From: Lachnospiraceae bacterium
GTDB lineage: Bacteria; Bacillota; Clostridia; Lachnospirales; Lachnospiraceae
NCBI GenBank assembly: GCA_024685005.1
Contig: JAIKWF010000032.1
Location: 1-58,762, forward strand
Reading direction: 5' to 3'
Length of the DNA: 58,762 nt
Below the pieces are notes generated by a model that did no database searches, was not told the origin of the DNA, and saw only the letters and a program-made list of their open reading frames with translations. The position numbers and the translations under genes were made by a program. Below, one piece after another: positions 51,467 to 58,321 of this stretch (within the stretch, counting starts at the first letter, position 1; each line of letters opens with the position of its first letter).

Positions 51467-52384
51467 CTATTGCAGTTCCTTCAGTTTTTCCAGATCCTCA
51501 TATGTTTCGATGTTGATGACTCTGCTTTCTTTGTCAGTCCTTTTGATAAATCCGGCTACAGTTTTTCCGGGACCGATCTCCACAAAGGTATCCACACCCA
51601 TTTCCTTCATCGTCAGTATGCTCTCTCTGAATCTGACGGAACTTGCTACCTGTCTGATCAAAAGCTCCTTCACATCACCCGGGTCCGTTACAAGACCTGC
51701 TGTCGTATTGCTCACATATGGAATCTCGATCCCGCGGATCTCTTTTCCTGCAAGCGCCTCTCTTAGCCGGTCCGAGGCTCCCGATAAAAGCGGAGAGTGA
51801 AAGGGTCCGCTGACATTAAGCCTGATGCACCGCTTTGCTCCTGCAGCAGAAATCGCTTTCCCCGCGGAAAGCACTGCCTCTTCTTCGCCGGAGATTACGA
51901 TCTGTCCCGGGCAATTGTCATTTGCGATACAGACGATCCCGTCCGTGTCTTCGCAGATCTTTTCCACATTCTCTACATCCTGCCCCAGGATCGCCATCAT
52001 AGCGCCGCCTTCCGGACAAGCCTCCTGCATGTACTTTCCGCGCTTTCGGATCACTTCAAACAGATCTGCATATTCCATCGCTCCCGATACCGCAAGCGCT
52101 GCATATTCGCCAAGACTCAGTCCCGCGCAGACATCCGGCCTGATCCCTCTGTTGCGTACCTCCGTAAGCATGGCGACCTCTGTAGCAAGCAGTGCGATCT
52201 GCGTGTATTCCGTGATATGAAGGCGCTCATTTTCCGTAAAACAGATCTCCTCCACGTCCAGTTTTGCCGCTTTCGAAGCAAGCTGATAGATTCTTCTGGC
52301 GTCTTCTGACTGTTCGTAAAAGTCCTTCCCCATCTTTGGCGTTTGTACACCCTGACCCGGAAAGACAAATGCTAATTTTCCCAT
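51467..52384 (-). CDS. fabD: Malonyl-CoA:ACP transacylase FabD
   Basis: 305 residues. Loads malonyl onto ACP. The N-terminal AFVFPGQGVQTPKMGKDFY, nucleophile Ser in CAGLSLGEYAALAVSG near residue 92 (Leu replaces the usual His before Ser), Arg in RKRGKYMQEAC near 115, catalytic His in LNVSGPFHSPLLSGA near 198, and FVEIGPGKTVAGFIKR near 275 are all in place. Overlaps fabK by 13 bases; the ribosome site AAAGGAG is within the fabK end. Confidence 0.95.
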   Translation of the reverse strand: MGKLAFVFPGQGVQTPKMGKDFYEQSEDARRIYQLASKAAKLDVEEICFTENERLHITEYTQIALLATEVAMLTEVRNRGIRPDVCAGLSLGEYAALAVSGAMEYADLFEVIRKRGKYMQEACPEGGAMMAILGQDVENVEKICEDTDGIVCIANDNCPGQIVISGEEEAVLSAGKAISAAGAKRCIRLNVSGPFHSPLLSGASDRLREALAGKEIRGIEIPYVSNTTAGLVTDPGDVKELLIRQVASSVRFRESILTMKEMGVDTFVEIGPGKTVAGFIKRTDKESRVINIETYEDLEKLKELQ

Positions 52385-53316
52385 AATGCTCCTTTTTCCT
52401 GCACTGCCAGCATCGCATCCCGGACAATTCCTTCAATGATCTCCCGGCAGCTTTTTTCCTCTTTGATCAATCCGGAAATCTGACCGGCCATCACCGTTCC
52501 GCCTGTTACATCTCCATCGATCACAGCGTTTCTGAGAGATCCGAGAGTAAGCTTTTCCAGTTCTTCAAATTCAGCTCCGCTTTTTTCCAGCTCAAGATAT
52601 CTTCTGGTCATCTTGTTTCGCAGGCATCTCACCGGGTGACCTGTGCTCATTCCTGTCACGGCAGAATCGATATCCGATGCTTTTATGATCTTCTTTTTAT
52701 AGTTTTCATGCACGATCGCTTCTTTTGCTGCGCAAAATCTCGTACCCATCTGGACTGCCTCAGCACCTAGCATAAAAGCTGCCGCCATACCGCGTCCGTC
52801 TGCGATCCCTCCCGCTGCGATCACCGGGATCTCCACGCTGTCGCATACCTGCGGAACCAGCGACATCGTGGTCGTCTGACCGATATGTCCGCCGCTTTCC
52901 ATACCTTCCGCTACTACAGCGTCCGCTCCGGTGCGTTCCATCATTCTGGCAAGTGCCACACTGGCTACGACCGGGATGACTTTGACCCCGGCATTTTTCC
53001 ACATCTCCATATACCTGGACGGGTTGCCTGCGCCGGTCGTCACGACCTTTACTCCCTCTTCCACGATCACCCGTGCCACTTCATCCGCATTGGGATTGAG
53101 GAGCATAACGTTTACACCGAATGGCCTGTCTGTGAGCGCCGCACACTTGCGGATCTCTTCTCTTACTACCTCCGCCGGTGCCGAAGCCGCGCCGATCAGC
53201 CCCAGGCCGCCTGCCTGTGATACCGCAGCCGCCAGCGTATGCTCCGCCACCCATGCCATGCCGCCTTGTATGACCGGATATTGAATTCCCAAAAGCTCTG
53301 TGATCCTTGTTTTCAT
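52372..53316 (-). CDS. fabK: Enoyl-ACP reductase II (FMN-dependent) FabK
   Basis: 314 residues, nitronate-monooxygenase fold. PVIQGGMAWVAEHTLAAAVS near residue 15, GGLGLIGAAS near 36, FGVNVMLLNP near 67, the active-site region VVAEGMESGGHIGQTTTMS with the conserved His near 143, and VIAAGGIADGRGMAAAFMLG near 170 with the FMN phosphate site. FabK enzymes are triclosan-resistant, unlike FabI. It lies three bases after acpP. Family members can also be nitronate monooxygenases, but the operon position makes FabK firm. Confidence 0.93.
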   Translation of the reverse strand: MKTRITELLGIQYPVIQGGMAWVAEHTLAAAVSQAGGLGLIGAASAPAEVVREEIRKCAALTDRPFGVNVMLLNPNADEVARVIVEEGVKVVTTGAGNPSRYMEMWKNAGVKVIPVVASVALARMMERTGADAVVAEGMESGGHIGQTTTMSLVPQVCDSVEIPVIAAGGIADGRGMAAAFMLGAEAVQMGTRFCAAKEAIVHENYKKKIIKASDIDSAVTGMSTGHPVRCLRNKMTRRYLELEKSGAEFEELEKLTLGSLRNAVIDGDVTGGTVMAGQISGLIKEEKSCREIIEGIVRDAMLAVQEKGALWEN

Positions 53317-53319
53317 ATC

Positions 53320-53547
53320 TTATGCCTGCTTTTTTTCAATGTACTTCAATAATTCGCCTACGGTTGTGATCCCCTGCAGATCCTCGGAAGGAATCTCGAT
53401 ACCGAACTCATCTTCAAATTCCATCACCAGATCGAACAGATCCAGGGAATCCGCATCCAGATCCTCTTTAAATCTGGTCTCTTCGGTGATCGTAACATCT
53501 TCCAGCCCCAGTTTTTCTTCAATGACCATAGCGATTTTCTCTAACAT
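53320..53547 (-). CDS. acpP: Acyl carrier protein
   Basis: 75 residues, acidic four-helix ACP that carries the growing acyl chain on phosphopantetheine. The attachment Ser is in DLDADSLDLFDLVME near residue 36. The start was placed at ATG 53547 (MLEKIAMVIEEKLG), after AAAGGAGAG; the open frame runs 16 codons further through the operator region and those codons are not ACP-like. First gene of the fab operon, downstream of the three-site operator. Confidence 0.95.
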   Translation of the reverse strand: MLEKIAMVIEEKLGLEDVTITEETRFKEDLDADSLDLFDLVMEFEDEFGIEIPSEDLQGITTVGELLKYIEKKQA

Positions 53548-53583
53548 TTTCTCTCTCCTTTTTCCGTTCTTCATTCTATTTAG

Positions 53584-53654
53584 TTTGACTTTCAAATATT
53601 TTGATTGTCAAACCGTTATACAGCATCATAATACAAATTACTTTGAGAGTCAAG
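53584..53654. promoter_or_regulatory. Triple FabT-like operator of the fab operon
   Basis: Three copies of TTTGA-N3-TCAAA: TTTGACTTTCAAA (53584-53596), TTTGATTGTCAAA (53600-53612) and the one-mismatch TTTGAGAGTCAAG (53642-53654). The third overlaps the -35 box; the first two lie just after the start of transcription. They match the known FabT site of streptococci, and a MarR gene closes the operon. Confidence 0.82.
53625..53653 (-). promoter_or_regulatory. Promoter of the fab operon
   Basis: Minus-strand TTGACT (53653-53648), 17-base spacer, TATGAT (53630-53625), about 75 bases upstream of the acpP ATG. Confidence 0.8.
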
Positions 53655-53667
53655 ATAAATTTCAGTA

Positions 53668-53698
53668 CAAAAAACTTCCCGTGCTCCAAACGGGAAGT
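53668..53698 (-). terminator. Terminator of the P-type ATPase gene
   Basis: Minus-strand stem ACTTCCCGT with ACGGGAAGT (53698-53690, 53682-53674), seven-base loop, followed by six T. Directly after the ATPase stop at 53701. Confidence 0.85.
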
Positions 53699-53700
53699 CT

Positions 53701-55569
53701 TTAATCGCAATGATATTTTCTGTCATAAAGCAGAGCGGCAAGCAAAACAACAAAACATGAGCCTGCATTGTGGACAAGAGCTCCGGTAGTCGGAGTCAGT
53801 ACTCCCAAAACAGACAGCGTGATTGCCGCAAAATTAATACACATGGAAAGTGTAATCGCTCTCCTGATCGTTTTTACGGTAGTGTTGGAAAGCCATTTTA
53901 AATAGGGGAGTTTGGAGATCTCATCCGTCATAAGAGCAATATCTGCAGCTTCCACGGCAATGTCGCTACCCATGGCTCCCATAGCCACACCTACATCGGC
54001 TATTTTTAACGCCGGTGCATCATTAACTCCGTCGCCGATCATACACACTTTTCCTTCCTCCATGAGCGATCTTATGATCTCAACCTTCTGCTCCGGCAAA
54101 AGATCTGCGCGTACTTCGGAAATGCCGGCTTTTTGGGCAAAAAACTCCGCTGCTTTTTTATGATCTCCTGTCAGCAGTACCGTCTTAACTCCCATTTTTT
54201 TTAATCTGCCTATCATATCCGTAACCTCAGGACGTAAGACATCTGAAAGCGCAATGATTCCAATGCTCTGTTCTGCATCTGATACGATAACTGATGCCTT
54301 CCCTTCAGAACGTAAGGCATCCAGTATAGAAGAGGCTTCTTTTTCTAACGTGCGACCCGACTCCGTAATAAACTCTTCCTTCCCAAGCACATATCTGACA
54401 TTCTTAACGATTGCACTGATCCCTTTTCCTGCTGTCATAGAAAAATCCCTGCATTCCAGAATGGGAAGATTCCAACTTACCGCCTTCTCCACGATCGCCT
54501 TGGCCAGCGGGTGTTCGCTTCTGCTTTCCGCTGATGCGGCCAGCATAAGAAGCTCCTTCTTCGACATTCCTCTCAGCGGGATGATATCGGTCACCTCAAG
54601 TCTGCCCAGGGTTAATGTGCCGGTCTTGTCAAAGGCCATGGTATCTGCTTTCCCCATGTTTTCCAGCGCCTGACCCGACTTAATGATGACACCGTGTTTT
54701 GTCGCCTGGCCGATGGCAGCCATGATCGCCGTAGGCGTCGCAAGAACAAGTGCACACGGGCAAAAGACAACCATGACCGTAACGGCTCTGACTATATCCT
54801 TTGTGATCAAAAAAGACGCAACTGCGATCAGAAGCGCAACGGGCACAAGATAGCTTGCCCACTTGTCCGCAATACGCTGTGTCGGAGCCTGATTCCGGTC
54901 AGCATCCTCCACCATGCGAATCAGCTTTTGAAGGGAAGAGTCCCTGCTTGTCTTCGTCACTTCAAAATCAATGGATCCATAAAGATTGATCGTCCCTGAA
55001 AATACTGTATCGCCAGCTCCTTTGTCTATCGGAAGACTCTCCCCTGTCATGACCGACTGGTCAACAGAGGTTTCTCCGCTGATGATCCTGCCATCCACAG
55101 GTATTGTTTCTCCGGGAAGTACCCGGATCGTATCTCCAATGACAACCTCCTCGATTGAAATTCTGCTCTCCGTTCCATTTTTTATAAGGCGTGCCCGCTT
55201 TGGTGCAAGCGATATCAGCTTTTTCAGGCCCTTTTTTGCCCGGTCAGTTGTCATATCCTCCAGCAGCGCACCGATCTCCATGATGAATGCCACTTCCCCC
55301 GCTGCAAAAAGGTCCCCAATGAAAATCGCCGCGATCATCGCCATGGAAATGAGCAGGGCTGATGAGATCTTGCTGATCCCTTTGTTATGAATGATACGCC
55401 ACACGGAAAGATACAAAAGAGGACTCCCGCATATCACCACGCACACCCACGCCAAAAGCTCACCCTTCGGATATCCCGCCTTCGGTAAAATGAAAGATGT
55501 GATCAGAAACACCCCGCCGGCAATGGTCATAGGCCACCCGGCTAAAAAATCATTTATTTTCTTGATCAT
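53701..55569 (-). CDS. Heavy-metal-translocating P1B-type ATPase without N-terminal metal-binding domain
   Basis: 622 residues. Membrane pump that exports a transition metal. It has eight spans, the A-domain motif VMTGESLPIDK near 175, the membrane metal site VVFCPCALVLATPTAIM near 270 (Cys-Pro-Cys), phosphorylation Asp in MAFDKTGTLTLGRL near 315, SRSEHPLAKAI with the HP motif near 355, and MIGDGVNDAPALKIADV near 510. The last span region TGALVHNAGSCFVVLL differs from copper pumps and suggests a Zn/Cd/Mn-type cation; the ion is not certain. No HMA domain precedes the first span. Divergent from a TetR gene with a shared operator. Confidence 0.92.
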   Translation of the reverse strand: MIKKINDFLAGWPMTIAGGVFLITSFILPKAGYPKGELLAWVCVVICGSPLLYLSVWRIIHNKGISKISSALLISMAMIAAIFIGDLFAAGEVAFIMEIGALLEDMTTDRAKKGLKKLISLAPKRARLIKNGTESRISIEEVVIGDTIRVLPGETIPVDGRIISGETSVDQSVMTGESLPIDKGAGDTVFSGTINLYGSIDFEVTKTSRDSSLQKLIRMVEDADRNQAPTQRIADKWASYLVPVALLIAVASFLITKDIVRAVTVMVVFCPCALVLATPTAIMAAIGQATKHGVIIKSGQALENMGKADTMAFDKTGTLTLGRLEVTDIIPLRGMSKKELLMLAASAESRSEHPLAKAIVEKAVSWNLPILECRDFSMTAGKGISAIVKNVRYVLGKEEFITESGRTLEKEASSILDALRSEGKASVIVSDAEQSIGIIALSDVLRPEVTDMIGRLKKMGVKTVLLTGDHKKAAEFFAQKAGISEVRADLLPEQKVEIIRSLMEEGKVCMIGDGVNDAPALKIADVGVAMGAMGSDIAVEAADIALMTDEISKLPYLKWLSNTTVKTIRRAITLSMCINFAAITLSVLGVLTPTTGALVHNAGSCFVVLLAALLYDRKYHCD

Positions 55570-55582
55570 ACAGAACGCCTCC

Positions 55583-55611
55583 TTGACATACGATTTGTAT
55601 CATCGTATAAT
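55583..55611 (+). promoter_or_regulatory. Perfect-consensus promoter with an embedded inverted repeat, TetR gene
   Basis: TTGACA (55583-55588), 17-base spacer, TATAAT (55606-55611) on the plus strand. The spacer holds TACGAT-N7-ATCGTA, placed so that a bound repressor would block this promoter and also cover the 5' region of the divergent ATPase gene, which starts 14 bases away. Confidence 0.7.
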
Positions 55612-55691
55612 CCAATCATTATCAAACACTTTGTTCGATTACAATTATAAAGAGGCCCCTTCCCAAGAACAAGAAGCAGGTACTCCGAAAA

Positions 55692-55705
55692 GTACGTTAT
55701 CGTAC
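55692..55705. promoter_or_regulatory. Palindrome in the TetR leader
   Basis: GTACG-TTAT-CGTAC, perfect, in the 234-base stretch between the promoter and the TetR start. A looser inverted repeat (TTATCGTACAT and ATGTATGATAA) overlaps it and ends near 55730. The core ATCGTA recurs from the upstream repeat, so this may be a second operator site. Nothing else is seen in 55612-55845. Confidence 0.5.
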
Positions 55706-55845
55706 ATATGCGGAAAAATGTATGATAATCCGCACGTATTAAGTCCGACTTGAATTGGTTGAGCCGGAAGCAGCTATCTGTAAAATCATCCTGCAGGATA
55801 TGTAATTCACGGCCGGAAAATGATGACAGATTCAGGAGGTTTCAT

Positions 55846-56391
55846 ATGGATCGACGGCAGCGGAAAACAAGAAGTGCTATCTTTGATGCTTTCACAAAAT
55901 TACTGTCAGAAAAGAGTTATTCCAATATCACGGTACAGGAAATCATAGACGAAGCTGATATCAGCAGAAGCACGTTCTATTCGCATTTTGAAACCAAGGA
56001 TGAACTGCTGCGGGAAATGAGCAATGATATATTTGCGCATGTCTTCTCCGATCATCCCGCAAAGGAAAAGTCCCATGATTTTTCACGCGCAGACTATGAC
56101 CTGAAAGAAGAAATCACTCATATTCTTTATCATCTTCAGGACAACAGCCGCTACCTGAGCCGCATTCTCTCCTGTGAGAGCGGCGAAATGTTCATGCGAT
56201 ATTTTAAAGAATATCTGGAAAAGATTTTTCGTGATGAGCTCAAAAAAATAAAAACAGATATCCCAACGGAATATCTGTTGAATCATATGGTTTGTGATTT
56301 CGCGGAAACAGTACGCTGGTGGATGAAGAATGACAAATTCTCACCGGAAGATATCAGCAGATTCTTTTTTTCTGCAACACCCTTTGATTAG
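55846..56391 (+). CDS. TetR/AcrR family transcriptional regulator
   Basis: 181 residues. N-terminal helix-turn-helix with SNITVQEIIDEADISRSTFY and SHFETKDELL near residues 25-60. The C-terminal ligand domain is of the TetR_C_33/DhaS-like kind (LLNHMVCDFAETVRWWMKND near 150). The start is ATG 55846 after AGGAGG; the open frame before it is not conserved. Divergent from the metal-pump gene; likely represses itself and the pump through the ATCGTA repeats, but whether the ligand is a metal is unknown since TetR regulators more often bind organic molecules. Confidence 0.9.
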   Translation: MDRRQRKTRSAIFDAFTKLLSEKSYSNITVQEIIDEADISRSTFYSHFETKDELLREMSNDIFAHVFSDHPAKEKSHDFSRADYDLKEEITHILYHLQDNSRYLSRILSCESGEMFMRYFKEYLEKIFRDELKKIKTDIPTEYLLNHMVCDFAETVRWWMKNDKFSPEDISRFFFSATPFD

Positions 56392-56521
56392 CACGCATAT
56401 TTGTATATTGCATATTACCTCTTTTACAAGGTTTATAAGTTTGCCTCTTTTAAGGGTTTTGTCGCATTATCCTCGTTTTTCTTCACTGTCAACTCAAACA
56501 GTACTTTTATAGTACTTTGAA

Positions 56522-56824
56522 TTACAGATTTCTTCCTTGGTACTGTACAGTCACAACATAAACTATTTTCTTGTCTTCATCGATCCTGAAAATGGCTATA
56601 TAGTTATCTATAATCAACTGTTTATAGCCCTTATCTGCATATCGCCCCACAAGTCGGTCCTGGTGCGACTGTGGGTAATACTCTAAGCCAAGAATAGCTG
56701 TTTTAATTCGACTCGTTTGTCCTTCAGCATTTTCAGGAGCTAATTTAACATGCGCAATATAGGCATAAATATCTTCGATATCCCTATATGCTCTTTTCAT
56801 CAATTGAACCGAATATTTATCCAA
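56522..56824 (-). CDS. RelE/ParE-type toxin
   Basis: 100 residues. YSVQLMKRAYRDIEDIYAYI at the start, then AILGLEYYPQSHQD, YKQLIIDNYIAIFRIDEDKK and the final VYVVTVQYQGRNL form the RelE/ParE beta-sheet plan. A TTG start at 56824 overlaps the antitoxin stop (TTGGATAA), which fits coupled, low-level translation and gives the family's normal N-terminus; the open frame extends upstream only through the antitoxin gene. Whether it cleaves mRNA or poisons gyrase cannot be told. Confidence 0.85.
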   Translation of the reverse strand: MDKYSVQLMKRAYRDIEDIYAYIAHVKLAPENAEGQTSRIKTAILGLEYYPQSHQDRLVGRYADKGYKQLIIDNYIAIFRIDEDKKIVYVVTVQYQGRNL

Positions 56825-57080
56825 AATACTTTTTCTCCAACTCTGCAAATGCTGCTTTGGCATCAATCGTTTCCCCTGCCTCGGCGAACTCCTGCTCTGC
56901 CTCAAAAATCGCCTGATCAATACGATTTTCTCTTGCAAATCGCTCAAAGTATTCAGCGCTCATAACTACTAGATCACTATATCCGTTTTTCGTAACAAAA
57001 ATCGGTTCTTTTTGCTGATGTGCTAGCTCCGAAACCCTGCTAGTATCTCTTAAATCTCTAATTGGCATAATCACCGGCAT
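56817..57080 (-). CDS. Phd/YefM-type antitoxin
   Basis: 87 residues. MPVIMPIRDLRDTSRVSELA and EPIFVTKNGYSDLVVMSAEY (residues 1-55) are the DNA-binding Phd/YefM domain; the rest (FAEAGETIDAKAAFAELEKK) is the toxin-neutralising tail. Start ATG 57080 after GGAGG; upstream in-frame codons cross the promoter. It neutralises the toxin at 56522-56824 and, with it, should repress the shared promoter via the palindrome at 57105-57130. Confidence 0.88.
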   Translation of the reverse strand: MPVIMPIRDLRDTSRVSELAHQQKEPIFVTKNGYSDLVVMSAEYFERFARENRIDQAIFEAEQEFAEAGETIDAKAAFAELEKKYFG

Positions 57081-57104
57081 AAGAACACCTCCTTCATACA
57101 AATA

Positions 57105-57134
57105 CAGTGTAGCACAATTGTGCTGCACTGTAAA
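57105..57134 (-). promoter_or_regulatory. Autoregulated promoter/operator of the toxin-antitoxin pair
   Basis: Minus-strand TTTACA (57134-57129), 17-base spacer, TACACT (57111-57106). The spacer is the perfect palindrome AGCACAATTGTGCT (57111-57124), extended by outer arms CAGTG and CACTG, giving a 26-base dyad (57105-57130) centred on the promoter. Confidence 0.82.
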
Positions 57135-57224
57135 CAAGACTTTCATTCTTTTTTCGTAATGTGAAAATATACACGGGGCCACATCGTTATGATGCAGCCC
57201 TCATGTTTTTTCAAAATCTCCTGT

Positions 57225-58070
57225 TTATCTCACCTTGACCGACTTTTCAACAAAACTATTCAACGATATACCAAGCATCTTTGCCCCAACCGCTGCCTGC
57301 TGATGAAGTTCGGGTGTAAACCTGACATTAAACTTACCCGAATAAGGCTTCTCAGGTTCCACGCCATCCTCCATACACCATTCAATATAATCATCTACCG
57401 ATGCCTTGAACTCTTTTTCTATCTCATCCATCCTGCGGAAGATATCCGCAACTGTGTCTGTTTCATCATCCGGCAAGGGTTTCTTACCTTTCTGTGCCAT
57501 ACTCTCCTCTGATTCCCTTGCACGCGCTTCGATATCCTTCCGAAATACAGTTTTGAATATCACTCTCACCGCCGGCTGGATAAAAAACAGCTGCGTAAAG
57601 TATGCAAACGGAAAGTTAAAGCACACCAGCTTAAGCCAGTTCGCAAGCAGCGTCCAGATGTTGAATCCCGCATAGTAAGGATAATAGAACCATGCCGCGA
57701 GGAAACTCATTGCCGGACACATGATCCCGACTGTTGCACATATGATGGCAGTCTCAAAGATCATGGGATGATTCTTCTGAGGATTGAACACCCTGCAGGC
57801 AAGTTTGAAGGACAGAGGACTTCCTAACAGATTTTCCAAGGCATATGCAAAACAGAACTCTATTAGTATCACCGCCCAAATCGGCAGCATTCTGCCAAAC
57901 ATATACACGCCGCCCTGGGCATTGATCGCACGGATTACGCTACTTTCACCTGTAAGATTCATAAGCAAGCTTCCGTTGACCACATACAGGCTGTAAAAAA
58001 CATAAGCATGAACCGTTATCACTACGGTAACAAAAGCAAAAAACATTCTCTGAAACTGATTTCTGGGCAT
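57225..58070 (-). CDS. DUF2798 membrane protein fused to a HicB-type C-terminal domain
   Basis: 281 residues. The first ~175 form a four-span membrane domain of the DUF2798 kind, starting MPRNQFQRMFFAFVTVVITV. After a charged linker (RARESEESMAQKGKKPLPDD) the last ~65 residues match the C-terminal half of HicB antitoxins: ASVDDYIEWCMEDGVEPEKP, YSGKFNVRFTPELHQQAAVG and AKMLGISLNSFVEKSV, a ribbon-helix-helix-like end. The N-terminal half of HicB is missing and no HicA gene is near. It is last in the carD/HPr-like operon (TAATG overlap). A membrane-bound DNA-binding protein is one reading; an accidental fusion is another. Confidence 0.78.
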   Translation of the reverse strand: MPRNQFQRMFFAFVTVVITVHAYVFYSLYVVNGSLLMNLTGESSVIRAINAQGGVYMFGRMLPIWAVILIEFCFAYALENLLGSPLSFKLACRVFNPQKNHPMIFETAIICATVGIMCPAMSFLAAWFYYPYYAGFNIWTLLANWLKLVCFNFPFAYFTQLFFIQPAVRVIFKTVFRKDIEARARESEESMAQKGKKPLPDDETDTVADIFRRMDEIEKEFKASVDDYIEWCMEDGVEPEKPYSGKFNVRFTPELHQQAAVGAKMLGISLNSFVEKSVKVR

Positions 58071-58321
58071 TATTCTTCTCCTTCATTTTTATTGGATATA
58101 AATTTCCTGTTTATTTCCTCTTCAACTTGATTCTCATCATCGCCGTCAATGGTGATATCTATTTTCCTTGCATCTTTAAGTACATATGCGCTCATAATGC
58201 TTTTTGCATTGTATTTCTCTCCGTCCACTATTGCGGTGACATCACTTTTGTAACGGCATAGCATGGCAACAAGGTCTACGATGTCATGTTCCGTTCCTTT
58301 CCTTAACTGAATCTTTTTCAT
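58070..58321 (-). CDS. HPr-like domain protein lacking the active-site histidine
   Basis: 83 residues. VDGEKYNAKSIMSAYVLKDA and KIDITIDGDDENQVEEEINR line up with the second half of the PTS phosphocarrier HPr (regulatory Ser in KSIM, DGxDE near the end). The first strand and helix lack the His-Ala-Arg-Pro motif: Thr-Glu-His-Asp occupies that place, so PEP-dependent phosphorylation is unlikely, while the Ser-46-type site persists. Starts with ATGA overlap on the carD stop. Possibly a regulatory HPr mimic like Crh; the role is unknown. Confidence 0.7.
   Translation of the reverse strand: MKKIQLRKGTEHDIVDLVAMLCRYKSDVTAIVDGEKYNAKSIMSAYVLKDARKIDITIDGDDENQVEEEINRKFISNKNEGEE

Noticed and set aside
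57176-57212. Hairpin GGGC...GCCC as terminator of the carD operon
   Set aside because: The stem has an internal CA/CA mismatch and the T-run is on the plus strand, where no gene ends; minus-strand termination here is unsupported.
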